Assembly: GCF_011683915.1 (NCBI RefSeq)
Contig: NZ_JAAQPH010000036.1
Span: 1-32,832 of the forward strand
DNA from: Pelagibius litoralis
GTDB lineage: Bacteria > Pseudomonadota > Alphaproteobacteria > Kiloniellales > Kiloniellaceae
Length of the DNA: 32,832 nt
Reading direction: 5' to 3'
The translations under genes and the position numbers were made by a program. Shown one piece after another: positions 8,631-15,691 of the stretch. The first letter of the stretch is position 1. Each line of letters begins with the position of its first letter. The notes below the pieces were generated by a model. The model ran no database searches, was not told the origin of the DNA, and was given only the letters and a program-made list of their open reading frames with translations.

Positions 8631-9353
8631 TCAGGTTGCCGACAGTTTCGCCAGGTCCAGGGCCCGCAGACGGGCCGCGATCAACTCGCTTTTGATCCGC
8701 AACAGGACCAGCACCAGATAGTAAAGCTTGAAGCCCAGGGCGGTGATCAGCAGCGGCCAGAGCATCGAGGCATGGATCGTCGGGCCGTCCAGACGCAGCA
8801 CCGAAGCCGGCTGATGCAGCGTCGACCACCAGTCCACCGAGAACTTGATGATCGGAATGTTGATCACCCCGACCAGGGCCAGAACCGCCGCGGCGCGGTA
8901 GCCGCGCTGCTGGTCCTCGAAAGCGTGCATCAACGCGATATGGCCGAGGTAGAGGAAAAACAGGATCAGCATGGAGGTAAGCCGCCCGTCCCATTCCCAC
9001 CAGGTGCCCCACATGGGCCGCCCCCAGAGGGAGCCGGTGGCCAGGGTCAGGAAGGCGAAACCGGCCCCGATGGGCGCCGAGGCCTTGGCCGCCAGATCGG
9101 CCAGCGGGTGGCGCCAGACCAGGGCCACGGCGCTGGCCACGGCGATGGCGACATAGATGAACATCGCCATCCAGGCCGAGGGCACGTGGACATACATGAT
9201 CCGCACGCTTTCGCCCTGCTGGTAGTCGCCCGGGGCCACGAAAAGCGCGAGATAGAAGCCGATTCCAAGCGATGCCAGGGCCGCGACCGCCACAAAAGGC
9301 AGCACGCGGTCGGCGATGCGCGTAAATCGGGCCGGATTGGCGAAACGGTGCAT
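8631..9353 (-). CDS. ccmC: Heme exporter permease CcmC
   Basis: This 240-residue six-helix membrane protein loads heme onto CcmE. The WWD motif WGTWWEWDGRLT is at residues 115-126. The two periplasmic heme-ligand histidines are visible in YVHVPSAW (His56) and WWSTLHQP (His180). Start ATG is at 9351-9353, 78 bp after the ccmB stop. The C-terminus (IAARLRALDLAKLSAT) is normal. It probably shares a transcript with ccmA and ccmB upstream; the 180-bp spacer to ccmD downstream is the largest gap in the locus. Confidence 0.95.
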   Translation of the reverse strand: MHRFANPARFTRIADRVLPFVAVAALASLGIGFYLALFVAPGDYQQGESVRIMYVHVPSAWMAMFIYVAIAVASAVALVWRHPLADLAAKASAPIGAGFAFLTLATGSLWGRPMWGTWWEWDGRLTSMLILFFLYLGHIALMHAFEDQQRGYRAAAVLALVGVINIPIIKFSVDWWSTLHQPASVLRLDGPTIHASMLWPLLITALGFKLYYLVLVLLRIKSELIAARLRALDLAKLSAT

Positions 9354-9431
9354 GTCCCTGTCCTAGTCTTTCTCCATAGGTAGTGCCTTGACGAAGATCA
9401 TTCCAGCCTCGCCATAGCCCGCCGCCCAGAG

Positions 9432-10097
9432 CTACTCCAGCGCCTGGCGCAGGGCCGCAGCACCGGCCAGCGGTGTTATCACCAGCATAACCAGCAAAAG
9501 CGCCGCCAGCAGCATCAAGTCGGGCCGGGCCGACAGGCCGGCCAGGGCGGCATCCGTTGCCCCGACCCCGAAAATCAGCGCGGGAATGTAAAGCGGCAGG
9601 ACCAGCAGGGGGATCAGCACCCCGCCGCGCCTTGCGCCCAGGGTCAGCGCCGCCCCGATGGCGCCGATCAGGCTGAGGATCGGGGTGCCCAGCAGCATGG
9701 CCAGTAAAAGGACCCCCAGGCCCGCCATATCCATGTTGAACAGCACCGCCAGCAGCGGCGCGGCGGCAATCAGCGGCAGGCCGGTGGTCAGCCAGTGGGC
9801 CAACACCTTGCCGAGGATCGCCAGTTCCAGCGGCAGCGGCGAGAGCAGCAGTTGTTCCAGGCTGCCGTCTTCGTAGTCGGCCAGGAAGAGACGTTCCAGC
9901 GACAACAGCACCGCCAGCAATGCCACCACCCAGATCACCCCCGGGGCGATGAGTTTCAGCAGGCTGGGCTCCGGCCCGATGCCGAAGGGAAAGAGCGCGC
10001 CGGTGAGAACGAAAAACAGCACCGCCAGCCAGGCATCGGCGGACTGGCGCAGGGCGAGGCGCAGGTCGCGCCCGACGATCAGGACAAGGCCGCTCAC
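9432..10097 (-). CDS. ccmB: Heme exporter permease CcmB
   Basis: This membrane subunit of the CcmAB ABC transporter has about six hydrophobic helices. Family-typical segments include GALFPFGIGPEPSLLKLIAP, then LLSLERLFLADYEDGSLEQL near residues 63-82 (the ATPase-contacting stretch), and LLSPLPLELAILGKVLAHWL. The best start is the GTG at 10095-10097, whose GTGA overlaps the ccmA stop by 3 bases. A TTG one codon upstream is also possible, and the choice changes the length by one residue (221 or 222). Together with CcmA it uses ATP hydrolysis to free heme-loaded CcmE from CcmC. Confidence 0.93.
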   Translation of the reverse strand: MSGLVLIVGRDLRLALRQSADAWLAVLFFVLTGALFPFGIGPEPSLLKLIAPGVIWVVALLAVLLSLERLFLADYEDGSLEQLLLSPLPLELAILGKVLAHWLTTGLPLIAAAPLLAVLFNMDMAGLGVLLLAMLLGTPILSLIGAIGAALTLGARRGGVLIPLLVLPLYIPALIFGVGATDAALAGLSARPDLMLLAALLLVMLVITPLAGAAALRQALE

Positions 10098-10735
10098 CAA
10101 ACCATCTCCGGCAGCGGCGGCGGCGCCAGGGCGTCCAGCGACAGGGGTTCGGCCCCCGGCATATCCAGGGCCATGTGGGTGGCGACCACGACCCGGCCGC
10201 CCCCGGCCCGGTGCTTTGCAATGGCCTCGGCCAGCTTGCCGACCGAGGCATGATCGAGGCCGACCGAGGGCTCATCCAGCAGCCAGAGCTCCGCCGGGCT
10301 GGCCAGCAGCCGCGCCAGGGCAAGGCGGCGGTGTTGACCGGCGGAAAGCAGCCGTCCGGGGATATCGGCCAGGGCGGAGAGAGCAAAGTGGTCGAGCGCC
10401 GGCTCGATACTGGCGGCCCGGCCCCGCAAGGCGGCCCAGAAGCGCAGATTCTCCTTGGCGCTGAGCACCGGCTTCACCGCGTCCAGATGGCCGAGGTAAT
10501 GGAGCCGCGCGGCATGGTCGCCGGGCTCCGCGTCAATCGGCTGCCCGTCCCAAAGGATCGCGCCGCCGACAGGGCGCAGCAACCCGGCCAAAAGCCGCAG
10601 CAGGCTCGACTTTCCGGTCCCGTTGGCCCCGGTCAGAAGCAGCGCACCGCCGGCTGGCAGGGAGAACGACAGCCCTGCGAAGACATCCCGGCCGCCGCGC
10701 CGGCAATCCAGATTACGTGCTTCAAAGAGCGCCAT
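10094..10735 (-). CDS. ccmA: Heme exporter ATP-binding protein CcmA
   Basis: This 213-residue ABC ATPase is the energy-coupling subunit of the CcmABCD heme-release complex. Motifs are Walker A GANGTGKS (36-43), signature LSAGQ (130-134, followed by HRRLALAR) and Walker B LWLLDEP (150-156). The compact length and LSAGQ signature, rather than LSGGQ, fit CcmA. The start is the ATG at 10733-10735. The frame stays open 59 codons further upstream, but that region is made of palindromic repeat sequence and is not conserved-looking protein. It is the first gene of the ccm locus. Its promoter should lie in the divergent 300-bp region that carries the palindromes. Confidence 0.94.
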   Translation of the reverse strand: MALFEARNLDCRRGGRDVFAGLSFSLPAGGALLLTGANGTGKSSLLRLLAGLLRPVGGAILWDGQPIDAEPGDHAARLHYLGHLDAVKPVLSAKENLRFWAALRGRAASIEPALDHFALSALADIPGRLLSAGQHRRLALARLLASPAELWLLDEPSVGLDHASVGKLAEAIAKHRAGGGRVVVATHMALDMPGAEPLSLDALAPPPLPEMVW

Positions 10736-10754
10736 GTCGCGGAATCGAGCCTTA

Positions 10755-10814
10755 GATCGGATCATGTTTAGACGGAACCACTGTGTGGTTGCGACTAAAC
10801 ATGTGAATCCGATC
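10755..10814. repeat. Nested imperfect palindrome (first half of composite element)
   Basis: Three blocks pair around a TGT centre: GATCGGAT with ATCCGATC, ATGTTTAG with CTAAACAT, and AACCAC with GTGGTT, separated by short unpaired bulges. The block contains GTTTAGACGG (10766-10775), which recurs in the element at 27965-27974. It begins 20 bp upstream of the ccmA start codon. It looks like an alphaproteobacterial RIME-type intergenic repeat; that classification is from memory of such elements. Confidence 0.7.
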
Positions 10815-10827
10815 GAAATCAAACAGT

Positions 10828-10869
10828 TAGAGCAGACCCTGGTCGATCCATCGACCAGGGTCTGCTCTA
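10828..10869. repeat. Perfect 20-bp inverted repeat with 2-nt spacer
   Basis: TAGAGCAGACCCTGGTCGAT is followed by CC and then its exact complement, giving a 42-bp near-perfect palindrome. It lies 13 bp from the nested palindrome at 10755-10814, and together they form a two-part element between ccmA and the response regulator gene. There is no T-run on either side, so it is not a classical terminator. It could be an extrudable cruciform, a mobile repeat unit or an RNA-processing hairpin. Confidence 0.75.
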
Positions 10870-10941
10870 GGGAGAGAGTAGCGGCCGGTATAGCAGATCG
10901 CCGCCCCCGCACAACAGAGCGCCACCGACCCTGAATTCGAT

Positions 10942-10960
10942 CCTAGGCAAAATAACTAGG
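10942..10960. promoter_or_regulatory. Inverted repeat CCTAG-N9-CTAGG upstream of the response regulator
   Basis: A 5-bp inverted repeat with a 9-nt AT-rich spacer (GCAAAATAA) lies about 85 bp upstream of the response regulator start. Half-sites spaced like this, centred about 14 bp apart, would suit a dimeric DNA-binding protein. It is short enough to occur by chance, so it is only a candidate operator. Confidence 0.25.
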
Positions 10961-11042
10961 CGAAACTGATTATTAATCCTGTTCGGGCAGATTGCCAACG
11001 CTGAAACCCAGCGCAGAAGCCATTGTAAACGGGGCAGTCTGA

Positions 11043-11885
11043 GTGTCTGTAAGACCCATTATCATCGCCGAAGACAACGATAAACTGCGGCATCTCTATT
11101 CGGAGATGTTCCAGGCCGCCGGTTTCAAGGTCATGCATGCCAGCGACGGCGAGAAGGCCATCAGCCTGCTCCACAAGATCGTCAATCCGCAGTTGATTAT
11201 CCTCGACGTCATGATGCCGCGCATGGACGGTATCGAGACCTGCGCCAGGATTCGCAAGATGCAGGGACTGCGGCCCTGCCCTATTCTGTTCCTGACCGCC
11301 CTGGACAGCCCGGACACCATTCTCGAATGTCTCAATGCCGGCGGCGACGACTATCTCGTCAAGTCGGCGCCGATGGCCGAAATCGTCGAACGGGTTCAGT
11401 ATTGGGCGCGCAAAGGGTCGTCGGATGACGGTACCGAGCGCCGCAAGAAAGCGATCAAGGAACTGAAGTCTTTATCGGCCGAGGATGCCAGCCTCAACAC
11501 CGCGAAGGCCGCCGACGAAATTGCCGGCGAGAACGCCACCCTCGATCTGATCGCGACCTTCATCAAGGCAACCAACGAGGCCTTCAGCGAGAAGGACGAG
11601 ACGTTCTATCGCTTTGGCTATCTGGTGGGACTGCTCAACTCCTATGTGAAGCATGACCCGGCGCGGGACGGACGCTTCAGTCGCCTGCTGCGCAATCTTG
11701 TCTATCGAACCGACTTCGTCGACCGCAAGGAAATCGACGCGCTGCTCGACAACTACGAGCGTATCGTCAATCAAAGTCAGTTCAAGGAAGGCTGGAAGCA
11801 CGGGCAGAACGTGGCGGCCGACATCGGCGTGCCACAGACTGCACAACAGCAGGCAGCCCTGAACAGCCGGGCAGCCTCCTCGTGA
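11043..11885 (+). CDS. Response regulator, receiver domain with C-terminal domain of unknown type
   Basis: The 280-residue protein starts with a complete CheY-like receiver domain (about 4-125). It has acidic residues Glu10, Asp11, phosphoacceptor Asp55 in LIILDVMMPRMDG, Thr85 in FLTALD and Lys107 in DDYLVKSAP. After a linker, residues about 150-280 are helical and charged, with LIATFIKATNEAFSEKDETF and YRFGYLVGLLNSYVKHDP. No DNA-binding, GGDEF, EAL or HD motif is recognisable there, so the output is unknown. The start is GTG at 11043, because an in-frame TGA immediately precedes it. The gene overlaps the next (histidine kinase) by 4 bp, so the pair is a two-component system. Confidence 0.88.
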   Translation: MSVRPIIIAEDNDKLRHLYSEMFQAAGFKVMHASDGEKAISLLHKIVNPQLIILDVMMPRMDGIETCARIRKMQGLRPCPILFLTALDSPDTILECLNAGGDDYLVKSAPMAEIVERVQYWARKGSSDDGTERRKKAIKELKSLSAEDASLNTAKAADEIAGENATLDLIATFIKATNEAFSEKDETFYRFGYLVGLLNSYVKHDPARDGRFSRLLRNLVYRTDFVDRKEIDALLDNYERIVNQSQFKEGWKHGQNVAADIGVPQTAQQQAALNSRAASS

Positions 11886-12925
11886 CGCAGTTGCCTATGG
11901 AATTGCCGCAGGCCTGGATCGCGCTGCTCGGCGGCGGGCTTGCGGTGCTTGCGCTGCTCGTCGCCGCCCAGTTGGTGCTCTCGCTGCGCCAGGCCCGCCA
12001 GATCCGCGACCTGGCAGTCCGGCAGACACCTGCCGGCGACACCCCGGAGCAAGGCGTCCTGACGGCACAGAAGGCGGTTGAGGGCGCTGAAAGCGAAATG
12101 GAAGAGACGCTGGAAAGTCTCAGCCAGGCCCGCGACAGAGCCAACCGCGCGGACCGCGCCAATCAGGCCAAATCGACCTTCCTCACCATGATGAGCCACG
12201 AACTGCGCACACCGCTCAGCGCCATCATCGGATTTGCCGAGATGATCGAGCAGCAGGCCATGGGGCCCATCGGCAATGAAAAATACTGCCACTACGCCAC
12301 CGACATCCGGGAATCGGGCCGCCACGTTCTGGACATCGTCAACGACATTCTCGATCTTTCAAAAGTCGAGTCCGGCCGCGAGACCCTGCGGGAGCAGGAT
12401 ATCCCCGCCGATCTGCTGTTCGACGGCGTCCGCATGATTGTCGAAGGCCTCGCCGAGGAGGCCGGGGTGACCCTGACCTTCGACTATCCCGAGAGCCTGC
12501 CGGCGATCAGGGCCGACAAGCGGCGGCTGACCCAAGTCCTCGTCAACCTGTTGTCGAACGCGGTGAAGTTCACCCCCCGGGACGGCCGGGTCAGCCTGCG
12601 CTGCTGGGCCACCGAGGGCAGCGGTATCGTCTTCCAGGCCATCGACAACGGCGTCGGTATCGCCCGCGCGGACATCCCCCTTGCGCTCTCGGTTTTCGGT
12701 CAGGTCGAAAACGACTGCAAACCACAGGGCACCGGCCTCGGTCTGCCGCTTGCCAAGGCACTGGTCGAACTGCACGGCGGCACCCTGGATCTGCAAAGCG
12801 AGTTGGACGAGGGCACCACGGTCACCCTGCGCCTGCCCGCCTATCGGATCGTCGCGCAGCCGGCTACACAAGCGCCCTCGGAGACGTCCGAAGAAGAAGC
12901 CCTGCCGCAGGCCGCGGCGGGATAG
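11882..12925 (+). CDS. Membrane-anchored sensor histidine kinase without an obvious sensor domain
   Basis: This 347-residue kinase has one N-terminal membrane helix (about residues 12-34). A coiled-coil-like linker (about 60-97) is followed by a HisKA domain with the phospho-accepting His106 in FLTMMSHELRTPLSAIIGFA. The HATPase domain shows the N-box VLVNLLSNAVKF (219-230), G1 DNGVGI (255-260) and G2 GTGLGL (283-288). There is only a handful of residues before the helix, so there is no periplasmic or PAS sensor; signals may be sensed in the membrane or through partners. The GTG start overlaps the upstream regulator stop; an ATG five codons later is an alternative. It resembles PleC/DivJ-type alphaproteobacterial kinases in its HisKA, but orthology is not claimed. 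Confidence 0.9.
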   Translation: MTQLPMELPQAWIALLGGGLAVLALLVAAQLVLSLRQARQIRDLAVRQTPAGDTPEQGVLTAQKAVEGAESEMEETLESLSQARDRANRADRANQAKSTFLTMMSHELRTPLSAIIGFAEMIEQQAMGPIGNEKYCHYATDIRESGRHVLDIVNDILDLSKVESGRETLREQDIPADLLFDGVRMIVEGLAEEAGVTLTFDYPESLPAIRADKRRLTQVLVNLLSNAVKFTPRDGRVSLRCWATEGSGIVFQAIDNGVGIARADIPLALSVFGQVENDCKPQGTGLGLPLAKALVELHGGTLDLQSELDEGTTVTLRLPAYRIVAQPATQAPSETSEEEALPQAAAG

Positions 12926-12929
12926 CGCA

Positions 12930-14378
12930 TCAAATCTGATAGGTAGAGATGATCACCGCCAGGGCCGCAGCGGCCCAGTCGCGGGTGATATCCGGGTCGC
13001 CGCCCACGCCGGTGTCGTAGAACTCGCCGTTGACGGCCACGATCCCGAGATAGGAATTCAACCGCCCGAGATGGGCAACGAAGTTGTAGGCCTGTTCGCC
13101 GCTGGGAAGGTGATGGCAGAGGGCCGCGAAACGCCGCGCCAGCAGACCGTCGACGCGGGCATGCGGCGTCATCTGCGAAAAGCTCGGATCGGCCTGGCAG
13201 TTGGTAAAACCGAGCCCCTGGCTGACATCGAAGACGAACTGGTTCGAGACGAAATCGACATTCGTGACAGCCGGGTTGAAGACCAGACCCTGAAAGATCA
13301 GGGCGATGTCGCCCTCCTCCGATTCAGCGGCACAAAAACCGTCGCCGTCGCTGAGCGGCATGGTCTCCGGCACCGCCACCGTCGCACCGGTCTCTGAATC
13401 CACAAAGAGATCGAAGCGCAGCGCCGCGAGATCGTTCTCCGGCACCACGGCGGCCAGGGCGGCAACGACCTGGACGAAACCCTGGGGATCGTCGAGCGTG
13501 CCCGGCGTCTGCATGGAATCGACGATTTCGTCGAGGCTGCGCGTCGCCAGATGGAAATAGCTGCGCCCGCCACAGGCCATGTCCCGGTTCACCTCCGCCG
13601 CCGCCTGCGCGGTCTCCGGCACCGAAAAGGCGAAGACCGTTTCGGCGGCCGGGCCGAGGCCGACGTTGGCATCGTTGGTGCTGCTCGCCACCAGTTCCTG
13701 AAGAAGGTGCGCGGGAACCGCCCAGTTGAGCGAGGAAGCACCGCCGTCCAGGCCGCCGTCGACCACGCCCACCACCGCCCCCCTGGCGTTGATGACCGGG
13801 CCGCCCGAAGAGCCGGGCTTCACCACCGCGGTCAGGCGAAAGATCTCCAGTTCGATGGCCGGGGCACCCAGACTTTCGATCTGGCGACGGGCCGTATCGT
13901 TCAGGATATCGCTCAGCTTCTTCACGTTGAGGGCGCGCGATCCGTAGGTTTCCTGCCAGTTGCGCACGTTGAGCGGCAGGCCGATGGCGGCCAGTTCCTC
14001 CTGCTCCGCTGCCGTCGCCGTGGCTGACAGCGCCCGCACGGCCGGCGGGTCGTCGACCGTGAGCAGCGCCAGATCGGCACGCCGCAGGGACTTGGTTGCC
14101 TGCGCCCGGCGCTGCACCCCCGCTTCGACGTAGTCGACCGTGAGAGTCTGACAGTCCGCCACCACATGCAGGGCGGTAACGACCGTCGTGGGATCGGGCC
14201 AGACGAAGCCGGAGCCGACCCGCGAGCCTTGCGCGCCCGGACAACCCTCCGCCGTCACCCGCACAACGGAGGTCGCGGCGGCACGCACGATGTCGGCCGA
14301 CGGCTTCGACCAGGATGGCAGGGCCCCGACGCCAAGAAAGGCGCCGGCAAGGATCATCGTTGCTATGGCTCTTGTCAT
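12930..14378 (-). CDS. Secreted trypsin-like serine protease
   Basis: This 482-residue protein has a signal peptide (about 1-24, MTRAIATMILAGAFLGVGAL) and a chymotrypsin-fold peptidase domain. The catalytic triad is visible as His71 (VVTALHVVAD), Asp102 (RRADLALLTV) and Ser191 in KPGSSGGPVINARG. The domain ends at about residue 225. The remaining 250 residues are unlike a PDZ domain and not recognised; this is therefore not a standard DegP/HtrA. Several cysteines in the mature part (for example 46 and 76) could form disulfides in the periplasm. The ATG start overlaps the stop of the upstream membrane-protein gene by 4 bp. It converges with the histidine kinase gene, with only 4 bp between their stop codons. 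Confidence 0.85.
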   Translation of the reverse strand: MTRAIATMILAGAFLGVGALPSWSKPSADIVRAAATSVVRVTAEGCPGAQGSRVGSGFVWPDPTTVVTALHVVADCQTLTVDYVEAGVQRRAQATKSLRRADLALLTVDDPPAVRALSATATAAEQEELAAIGLPLNVRNWQETYGSRALNVKKLSDILNDTARRQIESLGAPAIELEIFRLTAVVKPGSSGGPVINARGAVVGVVDGGLDGGASSLNWAVPAHLLQELVASSTNDANVGLGPAAETVFAFSVPETAQAAAEVNRDMACGGRSYFHLATRSLDEIVDSMQTPGTLDDPQGFVQVVAALAAVVPENDLAALRFDLFVDSETGATVAVPETMPLSDGDGFCAAESEEGDIALIFQGLVFNPAVTNVDFVSNQFVFDVSQGLGFTNCQADPSFSQMTPHARVDGLLARRFAALCHHLPSGEQAYNFVAHLGRLNSYLGIVAVNGEFYDTGVGGDPDITRDWAAAALAVIISTYQI

Positions 14379-15088
14379 CGCTGTTCCTCACAGAGACCGG
14401 ACCAGACGACCTGAAGGGTTTGCCTGGGCGCCGCCGACAGGGTCGCGGCCAGGGCGGGCCAGGGGGCTGGGGCCAGGGACCAGGCGTTGCGCGCCTCCGC
14501 GGCATCGGGGGCCCGCGACGGATCGGTTCTTTGGCAGGCTTCACCGGCATCGTCGGAGAACAGCACGCTGGCGGTCTTGCGGGCGAGCTCGGGCGATTCG
14601 GACTTCAGCCCGCCATCAGCGGTGAGGCTGAGGCCGCTCAACTGCGACACCGCGATGCGCCGCGCCACCTCCGGGGCAAGGCCGATGGCCTGCCACCGGG
14701 CGGCAATCTCCCGCGGCGTCGGTGACAGAAGATCGTGGGTCCGCGCCCAGAGGCCGCTGCCCAGGCCGACGATGGTCATCAGGGCAAAGGCGGTGACCGC
14801 CCAGTTGTGGCCGGGCGTGCGCTGCGCCGCGCTCTCGCCCTTGGGCAGAAAGGGGTTCTTCACCCCGGTCAGGGCGACCACGCCGGCGGCCATCGCCAAA
14901 ACAGCGGAAACGACGGAACCGGTAACCCCGGACGTTGAAAGCCCGATAAGCAGCCCCGTTAGAAGACCCAGCGAGCAGGCCGCCGCGAACATTGCCATGC
15001 CACCCCCCATGGCCGCAGACCACATGACCGCAGACAACGGCTTGGTTGAAATGCCCCAACAGGCAGATACCGCAATTCTCGCCGCCAT
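14375..15088 (-). CDS. Membrane protein of unknown function, coupled to the serine protease
   Basis: This frame of up to 237 residues is not recognised. It has hydrophobic segments at about residues 31-51 (MAMFAAACSLGLLTGLLIGL), 56-75 and 97-112, then a soluble C-terminal half of about 125 residues. That half contains PTPREIAARWQAIGLAPEVA and a short motif, FSDDAGEACQRTD. The start is uncertain: ATG codons at residues 1, 22, 27 and 31 are all possible, and the last has a purine-rich GGGGGG stretch just upstream. The 4-bp overlap with the protease gene suggests that the two products work together, for instance as membrane partner or substrate. Function is unknown. Confidence 0.6.
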   Translation of the reverse strand: MAARIAVSACWGISTKPLSAVMWSAAMGGGMAMFAAACSLGLLTGLLIGLSTSGVTGSVVSAVLAMAAGVVALTGVKNPFLPKGESAAQRTPGHNWAVTAFALMTIVGLGSGLWARTHDLLSPTPREIAARWQAIGLAPEVARRIAVSQLSGLSLTADGGLKSESPELARKTASVLFSDDAGEACQRTDPSRAPDAAEARNAWSLAPAPWPALAATLSAAPRQTLQVVWSGLCEEQR

Positions 15089-15179
15089 CTAGTGAAAGCG
15101 TCAATGGCGCTTACGATAAGATGCCGAGCAAAAGGGGTAGCCCTGCAGCTTTTGAGGGCGGCACAACGCGCGAATTTCA

Positions 15180-15356
15180 ATTTTCTGGAAAGAAAAGCGG
15201 GCGGTCCCGCTTGGCTTGGGGCCCCATTAGACCTGGGGTACGCGACCGCCCGTAAGTGGAGCTTTCGGAAAATTTGGGGCGGCCACGCTTGGTCGGGGCA
15301 CATGGCCGCCCCCGTAGTTGCCAGCGTTTAAGGGGCAATAATCTCGAGGATCGCTG
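15180..15356. other. Candidate structured RNA: nested hairpin plus tandem hairpins sharing a loop motif
   Basis: Hairpin 1 has an outer stem (ATTTTC and GAAAG, 15180-15192, pairing with 15262-15273 across a small internal loop). Inside it is a 9-bp stem, CGGGCGGTC with GACCGCCCG (15198-15206 with 15244-15252), and an apical CCCCA/TGGGG stem. Hairpin 2 is a 10-bp stem, GGGGCGGCCA with TGGCCGCCCC (15276-15285 with 15303-15312). Both hairpins present CGCTTGG at the 5' side of the loop (15208-15214 and 15286-15292). A third stem joins CCAGCG and CGCTGG. The strand is unknown, and no known RNA family was recognised. Confidence 0.4.
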
Positions 15357-15553
15357 GCCTCCTCGACAGAGAGGGGAAGTCTCCGTGGCTATGAAGTTAG
15401 GCAGCGATTGCGGTTTGATCTGGCCGCAAATGGGGCGAGATTATGATTTCTTTCTTGAGTCGGCCGGATGTGAAGTCAACCCAGGCAGGCCTATGGTCGC
15501 CGTCGTTTGCACAGACCTCGATCACATCGCATCGACGGCCCCGCTTCCCGCAC

Positions 15554-15658
15554 GTCACCCCGGACTTGATCCGGGGTCCATGGCAGCGACAAGCGCGATT
15601 ACTATCGGAAGTGTCCGGGCGGGCGGAAGCATGGATCCCGGATCAAGTCCGGGATGAC
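15554..15658. repeat. Long palindromic intergenic repeat (CCCGGACTTGATCCGGG type)
   Basis: Two 29-bp arms (15554-15582 and 15630-15658) pair with 27 of 29 positions matching, around a 47-nt centre. Each arm also contains its own smaller palindrome, CCCGGACTTGATCCGGG. Repeats with exactly this core are common between genes in many alphaproteobacterial genomes, from established experience with such genomes. It ends 33 bp after the stop codon of the PaaK-like ligase, so it may also protect or terminate the Liv operon transcript. Confidence 0.8.
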
Positions 15659-15691
15659 CGGCGGTGCGAGGCGGCTAGATTAGGAGAGCGC

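Larger units (their letters stand above)
15089..15691. other. 603-bp intergenic region without a convincing gene, rich in secondary structure
   Basis: Between the two minus-strand genes no frame on either strand has a good start, length and protein-like composition. The stretch is instead full of inverted repeats. These are the nested hairpin and neighbouring hairpin at 15180-15312, CCAGCG pairing with CGCTGG (15321-15326 with 15351-15356), GCCGTCG with CGACGGC around 15499-15539, and the long palindromic repeat at 15554-15658. It separates the protease pair from the 3' end of the Liv operon. Confidence 0.6.

Noticed and set aside
8593-10386. Minus-strand frame of about 600 codons overlapping ccmA, ccmB and ccmC in another frame
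   Set aside because: The three ccm proteins show conserved motifs in their own frames, whereas this one reads as Arg/Gly/Ala-rich shadow sequence.
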